A stretch of DNA of 64,000 nucleotides from Escarpia spicata. Taxonomy: Eukaryota; Annelida; Polychaeta; Sabellida; Siboglinidae. Positions 36,200 to 47,924 of the stretch are shown here, one piece after another. A program made the position numbers and the translations under genes. The notes under the pieces are model-generated. The model was given only the letters and a program-made list of their open reading frames with translations. It was not told the origin of the DNA and did not search any database. Every line of letters begins with the position of its first letter. Within the stretch, counting starts at the first letter, position 1. Where the stretch lies: positions 26,454,303 to 26,518,302 of the forward strand of contig OZ023206.1 of NCBI GenBank assembly GCA_963995525.1, written 5' to 3'.

Positions 36200-36837
36200 A
36201 ACAAAACAAAATTTCAGACTAACCTTATATATACTACTACTTAATCACGTGTATGCCAGCACTCCAATGACGACTACTCTGGTGAAAGCACCTCTCATAA
36301 AACGAATCAAACGATGTCTACTGAGAAGAGTTTCTTCTAATAATAGGTCATATCAAAGAACACGCAGAAGTTCGAGTATGCAGAAGTTCGCTGAATCAGT
36401 AATCTGACGTGTGGTTTGGTGCGTGGGAACTCAGAACTTCAAAGGTATATGTGGGTAGTGATGCATGCTTTTGCTGTAAGTGCCCATTACAGGCAATAGC
36501 GGTTTTTTGGCACTTGAATGTTGTGTTTATAATTACGATATTTTTTAAGGGCGCAACTTTCAAATTGCGAACAATACTTCGGGTATACTAAAGGCAATTT
36601 TGCGGGCAGTATACGTTCACATAGGCTGAACCGCAGCTTTTGCACCACTCCGTTGTCGGATCGTGACGGCGGAAGACGGCGGGGCGGGTGAGGGGGGCTT
36701 TTGAATATTTGTGTGGCGACTTTCCAAATATTTGGAACTCTTCATAAAATTCGATTTACATCCGACAGGTTTGCCAAAAAACCTTTAGGCTAACCCAAGA
36801 CATGAAATTGCTACTAAATATTCGAGGTTAACACAAT
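36200..36837. other. intergenic stretch
   Basis: No gene. Near 36550 the block TTTCAAATTGCGAACAATAC resembles TTCCAAATTGCGAACATTG near 8583, perhaps a decayed shared repeat. Confidence 0.35.
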
Positions 36838-37950
36838 TTAACAAGATTGCCATCCAGGGAATTAACTCTTGGTGGCAGGTGGACTAGGAAGCCCCTTGGC
36901 TTATCGAGAGTCCAACCCTTTTATCTACATGTATCCCGCCCCTTCTGAGGTATGTGTCGATAGTATTTTTAAACATGTTAACACTACTAGCATCCACACA
37001 ATCAGCAGATAATATGTTCCATTCATTTACAGACCTTTATGAAAATGAGAACTTTCGTATGTCTAATCTACACAGGTCCTTTACTAATGTGACTTCAGGT
37101 CCTCTAGTCCTTCTCACTGTCTTAACTTATTTCTATCAATATTTTCATGACCATTCAATATTGTAAACACTTCTAGCTGATCTCCTCTCAATTTCCTGGT
37201 CTCTAGTGTTCTTAAACCACATTCTTTCAGCCGTTTTTCATAACTAGGATCCCTCTGTTTGGTATTATTTTAGTCGCTCTCCTCTGTACTCTTTCTAACA
37301 TATTTATTTCATTCTTGCGGTATGGCCTCCACGCTTGTATATAATATTCTAATTGAGCCTAACTATTGCTTTGTACAGGGGTATTATTTGTTATTTTTAC
37401 TTATACGCTATATTTCGCCTAATTAATCAAATAATTTTAGTTCCCTTTGAATCTGCAATTCCGCAGTGCTGTGCTCTGAAACCTTCATATCAGCACAAAT
37501 GGTTAACCCTAAGTCCATTTATTTTACAGTAGTATTTAGTACAGTACACCCACCCATTGTATAGTCTACATCTTCGTTCCCATGTCCTGTGTGGAGGCAT
37601 TTACATTTCCCCAAATGTAACAACATTTGCCACTTTTCAGACCATTTGATCAACCTGTCAAGATCATCTTATCAATGCTGTCTATAACTATCCCTTTTAA
37701 TCCTTCTAAACACTTTTGTATCATTCGCAAATTTCAACACCTTGCTTGTTATATCATCGTCCAAAATTTTTATATAATATATTAAGAATAATATAGGTCC
37801 CAGAACTGATCCCTGTGGAACCCGTTGTCTTCTTGAAATCAGTCATTTTCTATCCAGTTAATTATACCGTTTCCTATGTCTTAGGCCTTTAATTTAAGCA
37901 GTAATCTTTGATGTGGCACTTTTTTGAAAATCTAAGTAGATGATATCTTT
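36838..37950 (-). mobile_element. CR1-like element copy 2, 3' portion
   Basis: Aligns by eye with 20138-21317 of copy 1: 3' repeats and hairpin (36838-36876), the 3' UTR, and the RT C-terminus and palm region. It is full of small indels and stops. It is interrupted after 37950 by the LTR element. A short continuation matching the ORF2 linker is at 39805-39893, with the intervening 540 bp of RT missing. Confidence 0.85.
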
Positions 37951-37955
37951 CGTCC

Positions 37956-38341
37956 TGACATTTCGCCGAACGCGGCCGAAGCGAACGCTGACATTCGCAG
38001 ATCAAGAGACATTGGTTACAGCTCATTGACTTTACAACGGTATATACCCGTCATCATGTAAGTGACCAACTGTTTAAATTGTCTCCCATGTAAATCCGTA
38101 TATGGATGCACGCTTGTCGAGCTCAATGTATGGTACATAGCAGAGTAACGGTTGGCCAACTATCACTGAACCGAATATGTTTATGTTGTTGTATTAAATG
38201 GGAACGCCAGTTGGCTTCTCGTACATACATATCTTGTGTTACGTTTAGCTATTTGTTCATTCCGAATCCTGGTGCACCTGAACCTATAACTTGCAATGTC
38301 AAATCGGGTACCGCCAATTTATTAATATATTAATACTTACT
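37956..38341 (+). repeat. left LTR
   Basis: Begins TGACATTTCGCCGAACGC and ends TAATACTTACT; a TTAATATA duplication near 38330 distinguishes it from the right LTR. Confidence 0.85.
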
Positions 38342-38343
38342 AC

Positions 38344-38361
38344 TGGGGGCTCGCGCCGAGA
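38344..38361 (+). promoter_or_regulatory. primer-binding site, tRNA-Pro-like
   Basis: TGGGGGCTCGCGCCGAGA directly follows the left LTR. The first ten bases complement the 3' end of tRNA-Pro including CCA. Confidence 0.65.
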
Positions 38362-38770
38362 TTTTTATTTTGGCGGTAACGTTTGGTTCACAGGATTCGC
38401 TGAACAAGAGCATTACGTTTCCCTTTTACCGTATATCATGTTTGAGATATTAGTTTAGAGGCAAGGCAGTGCCAAACTAAGAAGCTAGGTCCTCCTCGAA
38501 CTTCATCTTTTAAGGAAGGGAACTAAATGCCATTAACTATCAGTTACGTTATCGAGAAGTTATTTACCTAGGGTACGAACCATTACTTAGTGGGTTAAAT
38601 GAAATAAGGGGTTCACGAGTAACGACGAGTAACAATAGTCATCGTATCCAGTCTAATTATGGATTAATTCGTGATAGTTGGAATGTACGATGAACATTAT
38701 GGTATCCGGCTCGATACAGGGAATCCAGTGATTTTAATTATGTAAGTAATTCAGGTAAGTTACATATTAA

Positions 38771-39121
38771 ATGAGCACTTATATAGCCAAACGTTTAGCT
38801 GACAAAATATATTTTAAACTCAGCGAGTTGAAAGGATTGGTTCGAAGTGTGAAAGGTTTCGGGAGCCGGTTTCGGGAGCGACTTCAATTTGTATTAAGTG
38901 TCGTAATTGGTCAGACTAACTTCCGGCCATCAAGCTATATAAGGGCAGAACGGCCATTCGAGGCCAGACGAACATTTGAGCAGAAGAAAGTGTTGCACTC
39001 TCGTCTCCAGGAGTTGGGCCGACATGTGTGTCCGCCAACGCCTGAGGTAAATACTCCTACGATATCAACAGTACTGATTAGATGTGAGTCGCTGCACTTC
39101 TCACGTGTTGAAGAAGACTGA
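38771..39121 (+). CDS. hypothetical 116-aa frame within the LTR element
   Basis: Open frame MSTYIAKRLADKIYF... to LHFSRVEED. No gag, protease or other known motif. It overlaps the promoter-like sequence, so it may not be translated. Confidence 0.2.
   Translation: MSTYIAKRLADKIYFKLSELKGLVRSVKGFGSRFRERLQFVLSVVIGQTNFRPSSYIRAERPFEARRTFEQKKVLHSRLQELGRHVCPPTPEVNTPTISTVLIRCESLHFSRVEED
38906..38943 (+). promoter_or_regulatory. candidate Pol II core promoter inside the LTR element
   Basis: An inverted CCAAT box (ATTGG, 38906-38910), an ETS-like ACTTCCGG at 38918 and TATATAAG at 38936-38943 lie in canonical order and spacing. A splice donor CTGAG|GTAAAT follows at 39047/39048. Confidence 0.5.
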
Positions 39122-39403
39122 GCGATAACCGTCTGCAATTCCGTTTTGACGTGATCTTCGAATGCGAAGCCACCACCGTTTCGTCTGCTAGCGACTGTCA
39201 ACTAGGCATAGCCATTCCGCCGGGCTGTAGCTCATCTGTCCTAACACGGACTCCGTGACAGACCTTGTCGACGTCGTGACATCGTTTCCGTGTTGTTGCC
39301 TGGTGTTTCGCGTGGGATCAACAAGGCAAATCTACCGTCTACTTTATCGCCCGAGTCGCCTGCTTTCGTCTACGTGAATTCGTTCGCCGAGCGATTTTCG
39401 TCA

Positions 39404-39790
39404 TGACATCTCACCGAACGCGGCCGAGGCGAACGCTGACATTCGCACAGCACGAGACATTGGTTACAGCTCAATTACTTTACAACGGTGTATACCCGTC
39501 TTCATATAAGTGACCAGCTGTTTAAATTGTCTCCCATGTAAATTGGTATTTGCATGCATACTTGTCGAGCTCAATGTATGGTGTTATAATGTCATAGCAG
39601 AGTAACGGTTGGCCAACTATCACTGAACCGAATATGTCTATGTTGTTGTATTAAATGGGAACGCCAGTTGGCTTCTCGTACATACATATCTGGTGTTACG
39701 TTTTGCTATCCGTTCACTCCGAATCCTAATGCACCTGAACCTATAACTTGCCATGTCAAATCGGGTACCGCCAATTTATTAATACTTACA
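39404..39790 (+). repeat. right LTR
   Basis: Begins TGACATCTCACCGAACGC and ends TTAATACTTACA. Has an extra TTATAATG-type segment near 39582. Confidence 0.85.
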
Positions 39791-39893
39791 TTCGATTTTG
39801 TGACATTCTACCATTAAGAATCCCTGTGATATTATATTTTCTAGAGGACCGACCTTATCATGAATTTATGTTTACTTCGAACATACACAGAAA

Positions 39894-41705
39894 AACTCAC
39901 TGGTCTATAGTTCTCTGACTTGTTTCTCGAACCTTTTTTGAATAACGGTATAATGTTTGCTTCTTTCCATTCTAAAGGAACCACTCTCTCTTCTAATGAC
40001 AAGTTGAAAACTGTTGCAAGTGGTATGCTAATTTGTTCCACAATTTCTAATAGTAGTTTGGGTGGAATACCATCCACTCCAGGTGATTTATTATCCTTCA
40101 TAGCCCTTATTTTCTTAGCTACCATTTCCGGGGTTACAATTAATTGTCCTAAATAGTCTGAATCTGCCCCCTTGAACTTAGCCTCTGGTATTGGCAGTGA
40201 ACTAATATCTTCCCTGGTAAACACTGAACTAAAGTACTCATTCAGGTCTTCTGCCATTATGAATCCCTCTGATATTATATTTCCAGCACTATCTTCTAGA
40301 GGACCGACCTTATCTTGAACTTTCTGTTTGCTTCGAACATACGCATAACAACTCTTGCTGTCATGTTTAATATTACAAGCTAATTTGTGTTCATAGCTTC
40401 TCTTTGAATTTCTAATTTCAGCTGTAGCTTGGTTTGGTACTTCTTTATAAATGTTGTAGTATTTGTCATTTCCAGTACGTCTATATGACTTTTTCTAATG
40501 GCTTCTTTCGATAATTTTTTTTTTGACCGTTTCCCTTGTTTTTCAAGGAAATAAATTGATCAACGATGCACTCAATTTCACTCTTTAAAATATGTCCGCA
40601 TTATGTTGCTGTCTTATTCTTCAATGTGTTATTCCAGTCTATCTCTGTTAACTATTTCTTCATGTCCTTATATCTTCCTTTGTGGAAATTTCTCCTGTAC
40701 TGCTACTGATTTTACTTTGAAGGTAAAACTAATCTGGTTGTGATCACTATTCCCCAGATGCTCACGTAGCTTGACATTGGCAACTAATTCATTCTGTGAG
40801 GAAAAACTATGTCTAACACATTCTCACCCCTGGATGGTTCTAGCATATATCGAGGAAGGAAACTGTCTTGTCCTAAACTCAAAACTTGTGGTCCTTACGA
40901 TGCATACTCAGTAGACATTTCCATTGTATATGCCCATGGTTAAAATCCCCCATAATAATACAGTCCTGTTTGCTCACTTCCCCTACAGCGTGTTGTACTT
41001 TTTCATTATCTTATATGCTCATGTTTGGACTTCGATAAACTAATCCAACGATGAATTTATTTCCTGTAACAATGTTACACCAAACAGTTTCTTCGCTATC
41101 TGTATCTCTTTCTAATTGTATTTCATCAGCCTGGATATAATCTTTAATAACTCCACCTCCCCTTCTTCCTATTCTATCTTTCCTAAACATTACATATCTT
41201 GTCAGTCCCAATTCGCCATCTGATATATGGGTGGTGGCCCATGATTCGGTTATACCTATTATGTGAGGGTCAATATCTTCTACCACAATGCTTAATTATT
41301 TTTGTTTTGTTTACTATACTACTTGCATTTAAACAAACACATTTATATCCAACTTCAAAACAGTTTTCCAGACTGTTCTTTGCTGATTTATTTGTGCTGT
41401 CTTTATATATGCCTCTAGTTTCAGGCTTCTCTCTGAGTTCCTAATGCTTATCTAGTTTAAATAGATGCAACCTGTCCCACTGTCAACATATTGCAGCAGG
41501 TTCTTTGAGAATACTGATGCCCCTTTCCACTTAAATGGAGGCCATCTATCATGTACATATCTTCCATCAAAACAAAGTACCCTCATAAATCTGTGAATCC
41601 CACCCCTTCTTATTTACTCAACTGCTCATCTAGTGCGTTGATCGCCATCCTCTTGCAGTTTCTCTATGTTGCCCCCTTCCTCTCATTACTGGCAACATTC
41701 CTGAA
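39894..41705 (-). mobile_element. CR1-like element copy, middle fragment (RT N-term to ORF1 esterase)
   Basis: Aligns with copy 1 from 21499 to about 23360. It contains a clean RT N-terminal frame (39841-40257; MKDNKSPGVDGIPPKLL), a decayed endonuclease (GITESWATTHISD near 41240, YRSPNMSI near 41020) and the end of the SGNH ORF1 (to 41690). Its left end joins a different CR1 position (39805-39893), so it is a separate copy or a rearrangement. The plus-strand element at 41706 truncates it. Confidence 0.85.
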
Positions 41706-43665
41706 TGAAAAATGCTGGATAGGTCGGGGCCCCGTGTACCAACGACCGCGCAACCCGCTCCTTTCCTCCAGGGCGGGAGTGACAAGTGTGATACTGGAGA
41801 GACAATAGCACCTATCAGGCTACGCTTAAAAAATACCATCATTGGGACATGGAACATCGCACCTTGTATGCATGCGGAAAGTCGAAAGAATTGACCCATG
41901 AGCTCGCCAGATATCAAGAAGACATCCTCGAGCTTGTTGAAGTCAGATGGATTGGGTGTGGCGAAACCACCACAGATGAAGGACATACGATATGGTAAAG
42001 CAGAGAGGACTCCAAACACCAACGCGGAGTTGGCTTTATTGTGAACAAAACAGACTAACCTCTGTCATCAGTTGCATGCCGATATCCAACAGGCTATTCG
42101 TTATACACATCTCCGCAAGACCACCGAATATCGCCATCATCCAAGTAGCTCCAATGATGACTATGAAGTTGATATAGTTGAAGAGTTTTATGAGGAACTA
42201 GAGAACACCACCAAGAACACTCCAAGGAAAGACCTCCTCATCACACAAGGGACTGGAACGCAAAGTTCGGTCCAGATTCATACGACCAGTGGGCAGGCTC
42301 AGTGGGTCGTTTTGGAACAGGAGAAACAAACAACAAACGAAAGAGGACTGAGATGCCTAGAGTTCACCAGTAGTCACAAGCTAAACCTGACCAACACACT
42401 CTTCCCACACAAGGAAAACAACCTGGCACTCACCCAATGGGGTGATACACAATTAGATTGACAAGATACTTGCACCTAAGAGATTCAAGTCCGGCATCAA
42501 TAAAGCCAAGAGCATCGACATCGGCCGAGGCTACGACGTGGTCCGGATGACCCTCAAACTGAAGCTGAAGATGAACCTCAAACAGCGCAACCCACGAATA
42601 AGATTCAATGTTGAGAAACTAAGAGACACTGCGGTGGCAGCTGCATTTGAGGCAAACATCGGGGGCAGGTTTGCAGCTCTCAATCTTCTGGAGGACAACA
42701 TCAACACCGTCACGGAGAACATGAAAGAAGCATTTCACGAGACAGCAACATAGTTGCTTGGGAAGGAAAGAAAGAAGAACCAGCCATGTGTCACCAATGA
42801 TGTCTTAGACCTGTGCGACATGCTAACAGCTGAGACCGGATACCAGCATATTGGACAATGCAATCAACACCAACAGAGAAATGGGAGATGAACAAATCCT
42901 CCAAATAGAGGTGGAAGAAGCAGCGTACACTCTGAAGGAAGGTAAGTCACCCGGAGTAGACAACATCCAAGCAAAACTATTGAAACAAGGTGGATCAGAA
43001 ATTGTAAATGTTATGACAATCATATGTCAGAGAATATGCGAAACAAAGAAATGGCCGAAAGAATGGACCCAATCCTTAATAATACCCCTTCCAAAGAAAG
43101 GCAATCTTAGACTCTGCCAGAACTACAGAACCACCAGTCTGATTAGCCATCCCAGTAAAATCATGCTGAGAAGTATTCTAGACAGACTAAGGGGCAAGGC
43201 AGAAGAAATCCTGGCAGAAGAGCAAGCGGGATTTACACCAAAGAGAAGCACAACAGAGCAAATCTTCAACATCAGGTTGTTGATAGAAAAACACCAACAT
43301 GACCTCTACCACAATTTCTGGGAGGCAGCGAAGCAGAACTCCAGGACTTCACCACCAGACAAGACACGACATCACGGGCTTACAGAATGGAAGTCAGCGC
43401 CGAAAAAAAGCAAAGTCCTTGTCAACTGCTCCAATCATACTGCACCAACCAACATCACGATGAACGGACAGAGACTAGAATAGGTGGATAATTTTAAATA
43501 CTTGGGCTCCACACTCAGCAAAGATGGCACGTCAGTCAAAGAGATAAGAACAAGCAATGACTCGACTAGACACCACCTGGAGGAGCAACATTATCAGCTT
43601 CTCCGTAAAAGTCAGGCTATATAGGGCACTTGTGGTGTCTCAGGTAACACTACATGGCTTAAGTT
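41706..43665 (+). pseudogene. AP-endonuclease/RT non-LTR retrotransposon, internally deleted
   Basis: A GC-rich leader (GTCGGGGCCCCGTG near 41730) precedes endonuclease remnants: IGTWNIAPC (41843), DYEVDIVEEFYEELENT (42160), TNERGLRCLEFTSSHKLNLT (42328) and RIRFNVEKLRDTAVAAAF (42597). The RT begins at 42851: EGKSPGVDNIQAKLLKQGG, PKEWTQSLIIPLPKKGN, AEEQAGFTPKRSTTEQIF, then the palm is deleted after 43315 and the thumb follows (NITMNGQRLE, FKYLGSTLSKDGTSVKEI at about 43490). No catalytic box remains. Confidence 0.8.
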
Positions 43666-43730
43666 GATAATCGTGGGATTGCGCAGAACATTGGACTTGT
43701 TTTGCGCGGTATGGTTGCCCTCAATGTTTC

Positions 43731-44145
43731 TTAGTTTAAATGGCACAACCAATGTGTTAGCATTTTGTCCGCTATTTCTGGTGTCCAATGAATGTTGTCT
43801 GATGTGTCTGTCTTGAACGATGACTCCTCTAATTTAGGTATTACAACAATGCCCTTAATGTCTAGTAGGCTCTCCGAAGTTCTCATAATGTGTTCTTGTT
43901 CAACAAGAGGTAATCTGTCAGAAAAGTTTATTTCGGGTATGGCGATAACCGAGTGAGGAAAACACTTGCCTGCTTGAGCCGCCATCCTTCGCAAATTAGG
44001 AATGGTCGTCACACTTGGTTTGTTCCCTCTGTCGTTGCTTCCCACCGATATGATCACAATCTCTGGTTGTGTACCGTCCGTCTCTGCCGGATGCATCATC
44101 ATCTGTTCGAGATTCCTAATTTTGGCTCCAGAGTAACTAGTAAGT
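43731..44145 (-). pseudogene. SGNH-hydrolase-like retroelement ORF fragment
   Basis: A frame of about 138 codons reads SYSGAKIRNLEQMMMHP, PEIVIISVGSNDRGN, FPHSVIAIPEINFSDRLP, VEQEHIM, and SDNIHWTPEIADKMLTHWL. The SVGSNDR and IHWTPE blocks match the Asn and Asp/His blocks of the small SGNH-like proteins found in fish and invertebrate retroelements. The nucleophile block is absent, so it is 5'-truncated. Distinct in sequence from the CR1 ORF1 esterase. Confidence 0.6.
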
Positions 44146-44249
44146 AAATAAGTAGGCGATGTAAATACAATATGTTTATATTAAATATAAATTACCAATC
44201 AAAAATTATTGTACACTATGCCTACAACATATTGAGTTTATATTTAGTG

Positions 44250-44940
44250 TTTGACATTTTTGATATTCTTATGGGTCTTCATTACTCCGCATAATACCAT
44301 GATTACAATACTGCTGCATATCTCTCAATTATAATTGATTTGTACTTTTTTTAAACATACATATATGCTGATACTTTATTACTTCTTCAGGTAAACTATT
44401 CCACAGTTTGACTCCAATATTAGACACACACATAGCCTTCAAAGTAATCTTGTACGAACGTACAATTGTTTAAATATATATCTCTGTCTTGTTACATACC
44501 AACATTCGTTATTCAAGTGAAAATAGCTTGGAATGTTTTTCGGAAGAAAATTATATTTCACTTTGTACATTGTGATAGCTGTTTTATAATCAATATAATA
44601 AAAAACCTCATAACTTTAAGATCGATAAACAAGTTGTTTGTATGGTCTTGAGCTTTTGCTCCATATATAATCCGTATCACTTTTTTACAAAACAAAATTT
44701 AGTTGATTATCGACCATCCACACGGGGACGTCGTTGATGCAGTGCTCAATTCGGCGTAGAGACAACATTCTGTTGGTTTCTCTCATCTCAAATTTGATGT
44801 ATAGCTGGGTATCGTCCGCGTAGAGATGGAAGCCCAGGTTGTGTATTCTGATGATATAACCGATAGGTGCTGTGTACGCAGAGAACAACAGAGGCCCCAG
44901 CAACGATCCTTAAGGGACGCCACAAGCGACGCTGGTTTTG
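44250..44940 (-). pseudogene. RT palm and C-terminal fragments of a CR1/jockey-like element
   Basis: The palm part (44940-44685) reads [40 protein letters not shown]; the YADD box is intact but GVPQGS has a stop at the Gln. A C-terminal piece in the same orientation at 44455-44255 reads VRSYKITLKAMCVSNIGVKL, WNSLPEEVIKYQ. The thumb between them is missing. Confidence 0.7.
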
Positions 44941-45997
44941 TTGGAAGCGCTTCCTGGGCCCGAGGTTATAAAGCGTACTCAGTGCTGATACTCAACTCCA
45001 TGACCATGCTCAGACTCGAGATCTCATGCTCACCGGAGAATCCGTGCTCACGGTGGTTATAAAACTTCTTGAGTACGTACTCAACTGAGTACGCCGTCTT
45101 AAGTACGAGAGCAAAACAAAGAGCTCTTTCGGAGCTCTCTTATTCAAGAAGATAACAAACCTACACCTATTTATAAACAATATCAACCTCCGACTATAAA
45201 ACATTGATGGACGAAGACCTACGCCGTTGTGAATGTGTTTATTTTATGGTGAAATGCGGAGGAATGTCGACTGAATAACGCTGCGAGGAAAGTACTTCGC
45301 CCTGCACGATGGAACAGACATGGATGATGGCACAAGACAATTTAAAAGATAAAACAGTAGTAACATGACCTGCCACTAGTCAGTCACGCTGTATTATTTA
45401 TGATATTTTGTATTATTGTAACACTAACAGTAACTAGGTACGATAAATTCGGGCTCGACGGCGTCGATGTTACCGTGTTTATAATAAATAAATACCTTAA
45501 ACACATCAAATTGAGTTGGCATTCGTACTTGTGATACAACTTACATTATCTGCAACAAATGAACTGACAAAGTAGTTGTATGGGAGCGGCCATTATTTAT
45601 CAACTGTTCCGGAGGATTCGGGGACATACATACTCTGATCTGAAATTCAGCTCACCTCCAATCAGATCGTCGCGTGTCAAAAATTCGTGCAATTCTGTGG
45701 CAATAATTTCATAACTGTTTCATTAAACAATAATTATTATTTGCAAAGCATAAAGTTCAAAATAGTTATTTATATATCATTGACCAAAATCCATGTTATA
45801 CATAACTGTTGTTTTTAAACAGATATGTGTATATAATATTATGATATTTTGCTGTACAATTACACGTTTAAAAGGATAATAATTATATACACAAAACATA
45901 CTTGTATAATAACCACATTCTAAGTTGTTTTACATAGTTTGCTTGTTGCATCTTTGAAATACTACTTGGTTAAACTGCACTACATTAGTCACTGTCT

Positions 45998-46125
45998 TCA
46001 CCACCATGCTGGGTTTGAGCTCATAAGGCAAACACACAGTTGTGTTATGGTCTTCCGTCCTGATGCAATAACCATCTCAGTCAGCTGTGCAGCATTCCCC
46101 TCAACAAGTATGGCTACATTATAGT
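45998..46125 (-). CDS. possible terminal exon, unknown protein
   Basis: After ATAATGTAG (acceptor-like, 46126) the frame reads ILVEGNAAQLTEMVIASGRK, TITQLCVCLMSSNPAWW, then TGA. The residue mix looks protein-like. No family recognised. Could be a decayed repeat. Confidence 0.25.
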
Positions 46126-46477
46126 ACATCTTATATTCGATTATCAACAAGTATGTATTCATTGCTTCAGTATAATTGGTATAGTGTGTATAATTTTTAT
46201 TTGGAAAACATAGCTTTACTACAGGGTAAACCATTTTATTAGAAAGATATAAACGATGTATTGCTTGTTAGTTCATCCACCTAGTTAAATTTTGGTAGCC
46301 TTGTAAATGTGATCATATTCATTTTCTAAATGATAACTTTAACAAAGGTAGTGACTGAGTTACCACACCAATGCCAGTATAATCATATATACATTTAAGT
46401 TGTCAATTTATCGAGGATGTCTGCATATGCTGTGTATCGTCTACCTCTGTGTTGAAGTCTTATTCCTGCCCTTGGAT

Positions 46478-46741
46478 TCAACATTCAACAACGGCACCTG
46501 CTATGTGTCGTGCCAGCGTCTTCTTCATTTCGGTCACAGGGAAATCAATGGTAAAGTTCGGACCAGCAAAGTCAGGAGGGAAAGTTGCGACGTTGGCAGG
46601 CTGGGTAGAAGTTGTGACATTGACAGCGTGGGTAGTTGTGACGTCGTTAGGAACGGAAGTTGGTATCGATGCTGTCCCGTTGTCGTTAATCGTCTCTGTC
46701 GACACACAGACCATTCGTTGCCGCTTTGATGGTAGCGGGCC
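46478..46741 (-). CDS. possible exon of an unknown Thr/Pro-rich protein
   Basis: A pyrimidine-poor but AT-rich acceptor (ATATTCTTGCAG) precedes NYIEGPLPSKRQRMVCVSTE, then a Thr/Val/Asn-rich stretch and PNFTIDFPVTEMKKTLARHI before TGA. No domain recognised; the opposite strand is also open here. Confidence 0.25.
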   Translation of the reverse strand, partial: GPLPSKRQRMVCVSTETINDNGTASIPTSVPNDVTTTHAVNVTTSTQPANVATFPPDFAGPNFTIDFPVTEMKKTLARHIAGAVVEC

Positions 46742-47208
46742 TTCAATGTAGTTCTGCAAGAATATTAAAAAATATTAAAGCATGCATGGGAATATTACAC
46801 CGTTGTTAAAGTACGGTGATACAAGGACCGGTGGGAAACAGTGATAAGTAGTGACATGATAGGAAGTAAGGTAACAAGTTGTATGATCATAAAGATAAAT
46901 TCTCGACAAAAATTACCCGTGGACGCAACCATATAGCGAGTTAAGACGTTGCCAGATGTTAATATGAAGGACAACTTTGGGGGGCCATAATCTTGGAAGC
47001 AAAGACGTAACAGAATATTATGTACCCGGGTGTTAACAGGTAATAGACGAGTCCAACCATATAGGAAATAATAAAACGGGGCGAAGTTTTAGCGGAAGTA
47101 AACATATACAGGGACGCCATTTTGACGGAAGGTATGGGACACTTTCCGTGTGAACGACATCCCACAGTCCGGGCAGGTGAAGGGGCTCCGTGATGGCAAA
47201 ACACCGCT

Positions 47209-47216
47209 CTTATATA
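47209..47216 (-). promoter_or_regulatory. candidate TATA box
   Basis: On the minus strand CTATATAAGAGCGG contains a consensus TATATAAG. A start near 47180 would transcribe leftwards, through a Cys-rich FTCPDCGMSFTRK-like stretch (47175-47135), towards the candidate exon at 46741. Confidence 0.4.
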
Positions 47217-47378
47217 GTTAGTAAATGTGCCGAAAAGTCACGTGGGCGTGCCGAACGAGCACGGACCTCGGAATGGAAATTAAAGGTGTAGACTGTAGAG
47301 TAGATCATTGATGGTTGGTTCGGTTGACAATGTCGTGGTTGCAAGATAGACTACCTTAGTAAATTTCATCACGATTGT

Positions 47379-47597
47379 ATGTTATCTGATGACATTCAAA
47401 TGTCCATGCACTTTGACGAGGCTGTCGAAACCATTAATTCAACTACAGTGGTGAAAGACTGTTTGAGTGTTTTGTTAGACGCAGGTGTGAAGCTATCCGA
47501 CGTGACAGTCGAACAGTTGTGTAATATCAATAATTGGTTACAAGAAGCCGTTTCGAAACAGTGGCGAAACACTATGAAACATATGTTCTGGCAGTAA
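47379..47597 (+). CDS. hypothetical 72-aa protein
   Basis: An intact frame MLSDDIQMSMHFDEAVETIN... ends MKHMFWQ. It is acidic, probably helical (VEQLCNINNWLQEAVSKQW) and lacks a signal peptide. AATAAA follows at 47728. It lies divergently to the TATA box at 47209-47216. No family recognised. Confidence 0.3.
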   Translation: MLSDDIQMSMHFDEAVETINSTTVVKDCLSVLLDAGVKLSDVTVEQLCNINNWLQEAVSKQWRNTMKHMFWQ

Positions 47598-47924
47598 TGG
47601 AGGGTGACCTGTAAAGAACTTTCTTTTGTCTTGTACACGATTCAACTTGCGAGACTCTGTATCAATGTCTAGTCTCTGGTTCTTGTAGTTATGGAGCGTG
47701 ACATGTAAATACGTTTGTGTTGTTCACGAATAAACTGTGCAAACCTTATATTGTGTCTTTACTTAACCAAACTAAGACCAACGACTTCCACGAATCAAAT
47801 TTTGACTAGCGAGATGCACGAACCAATCATTCAAACAAACTTGTCTGACAAACGAAACACCAACGATGTGTAAACTACTGAATTCCATCGTGATGAACAA
47901 TTAATTTTGTATAGTTTAAAAATC

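Larger units (their letters stand above)
37956..39790 (+). mobile_element. non-autonomous LTR retrotransposon
   Basis: Two direct repeats of about 386 bp, 37956-38341 and 39404-39790, both begin TGACAT and end ACTTAC(A/T), giving TG...CA ends in the right copy. They share long blocks such as GGTACCGCCAATTTATTAAT. Immediately after the left repeat, TGGGGGCTCGCGCCGAGA (38344-38361) matches the first ten bases of the tRNA-Pro primer site of retroviruses and Gypsy elements, setting plus orientation. The internal part (about 1.06 kb) lacks gag or pol. A purine tract before the right LTR and a clean target duplication were not seen. The LTRs differ at about 20 positions and by an indel, so insertion is not recent. 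Confidence 0.85.
44945..47205. other. stretch without a confidently assigned gene
   Basis: Includes a palindromic patch near 45075 (GAGTACGTACTC) and AT-rich DNA. Two short minus-strand candidate exons are listed separately; nothing else is supported. Confidence 0.4.

Noticed and set aside
38771..39121. gag-like protein in the LTR element
   Set aside because: No zinc knuckle, major homology region or protease motif in the 116 residues; kept only as a low-confidence frame.
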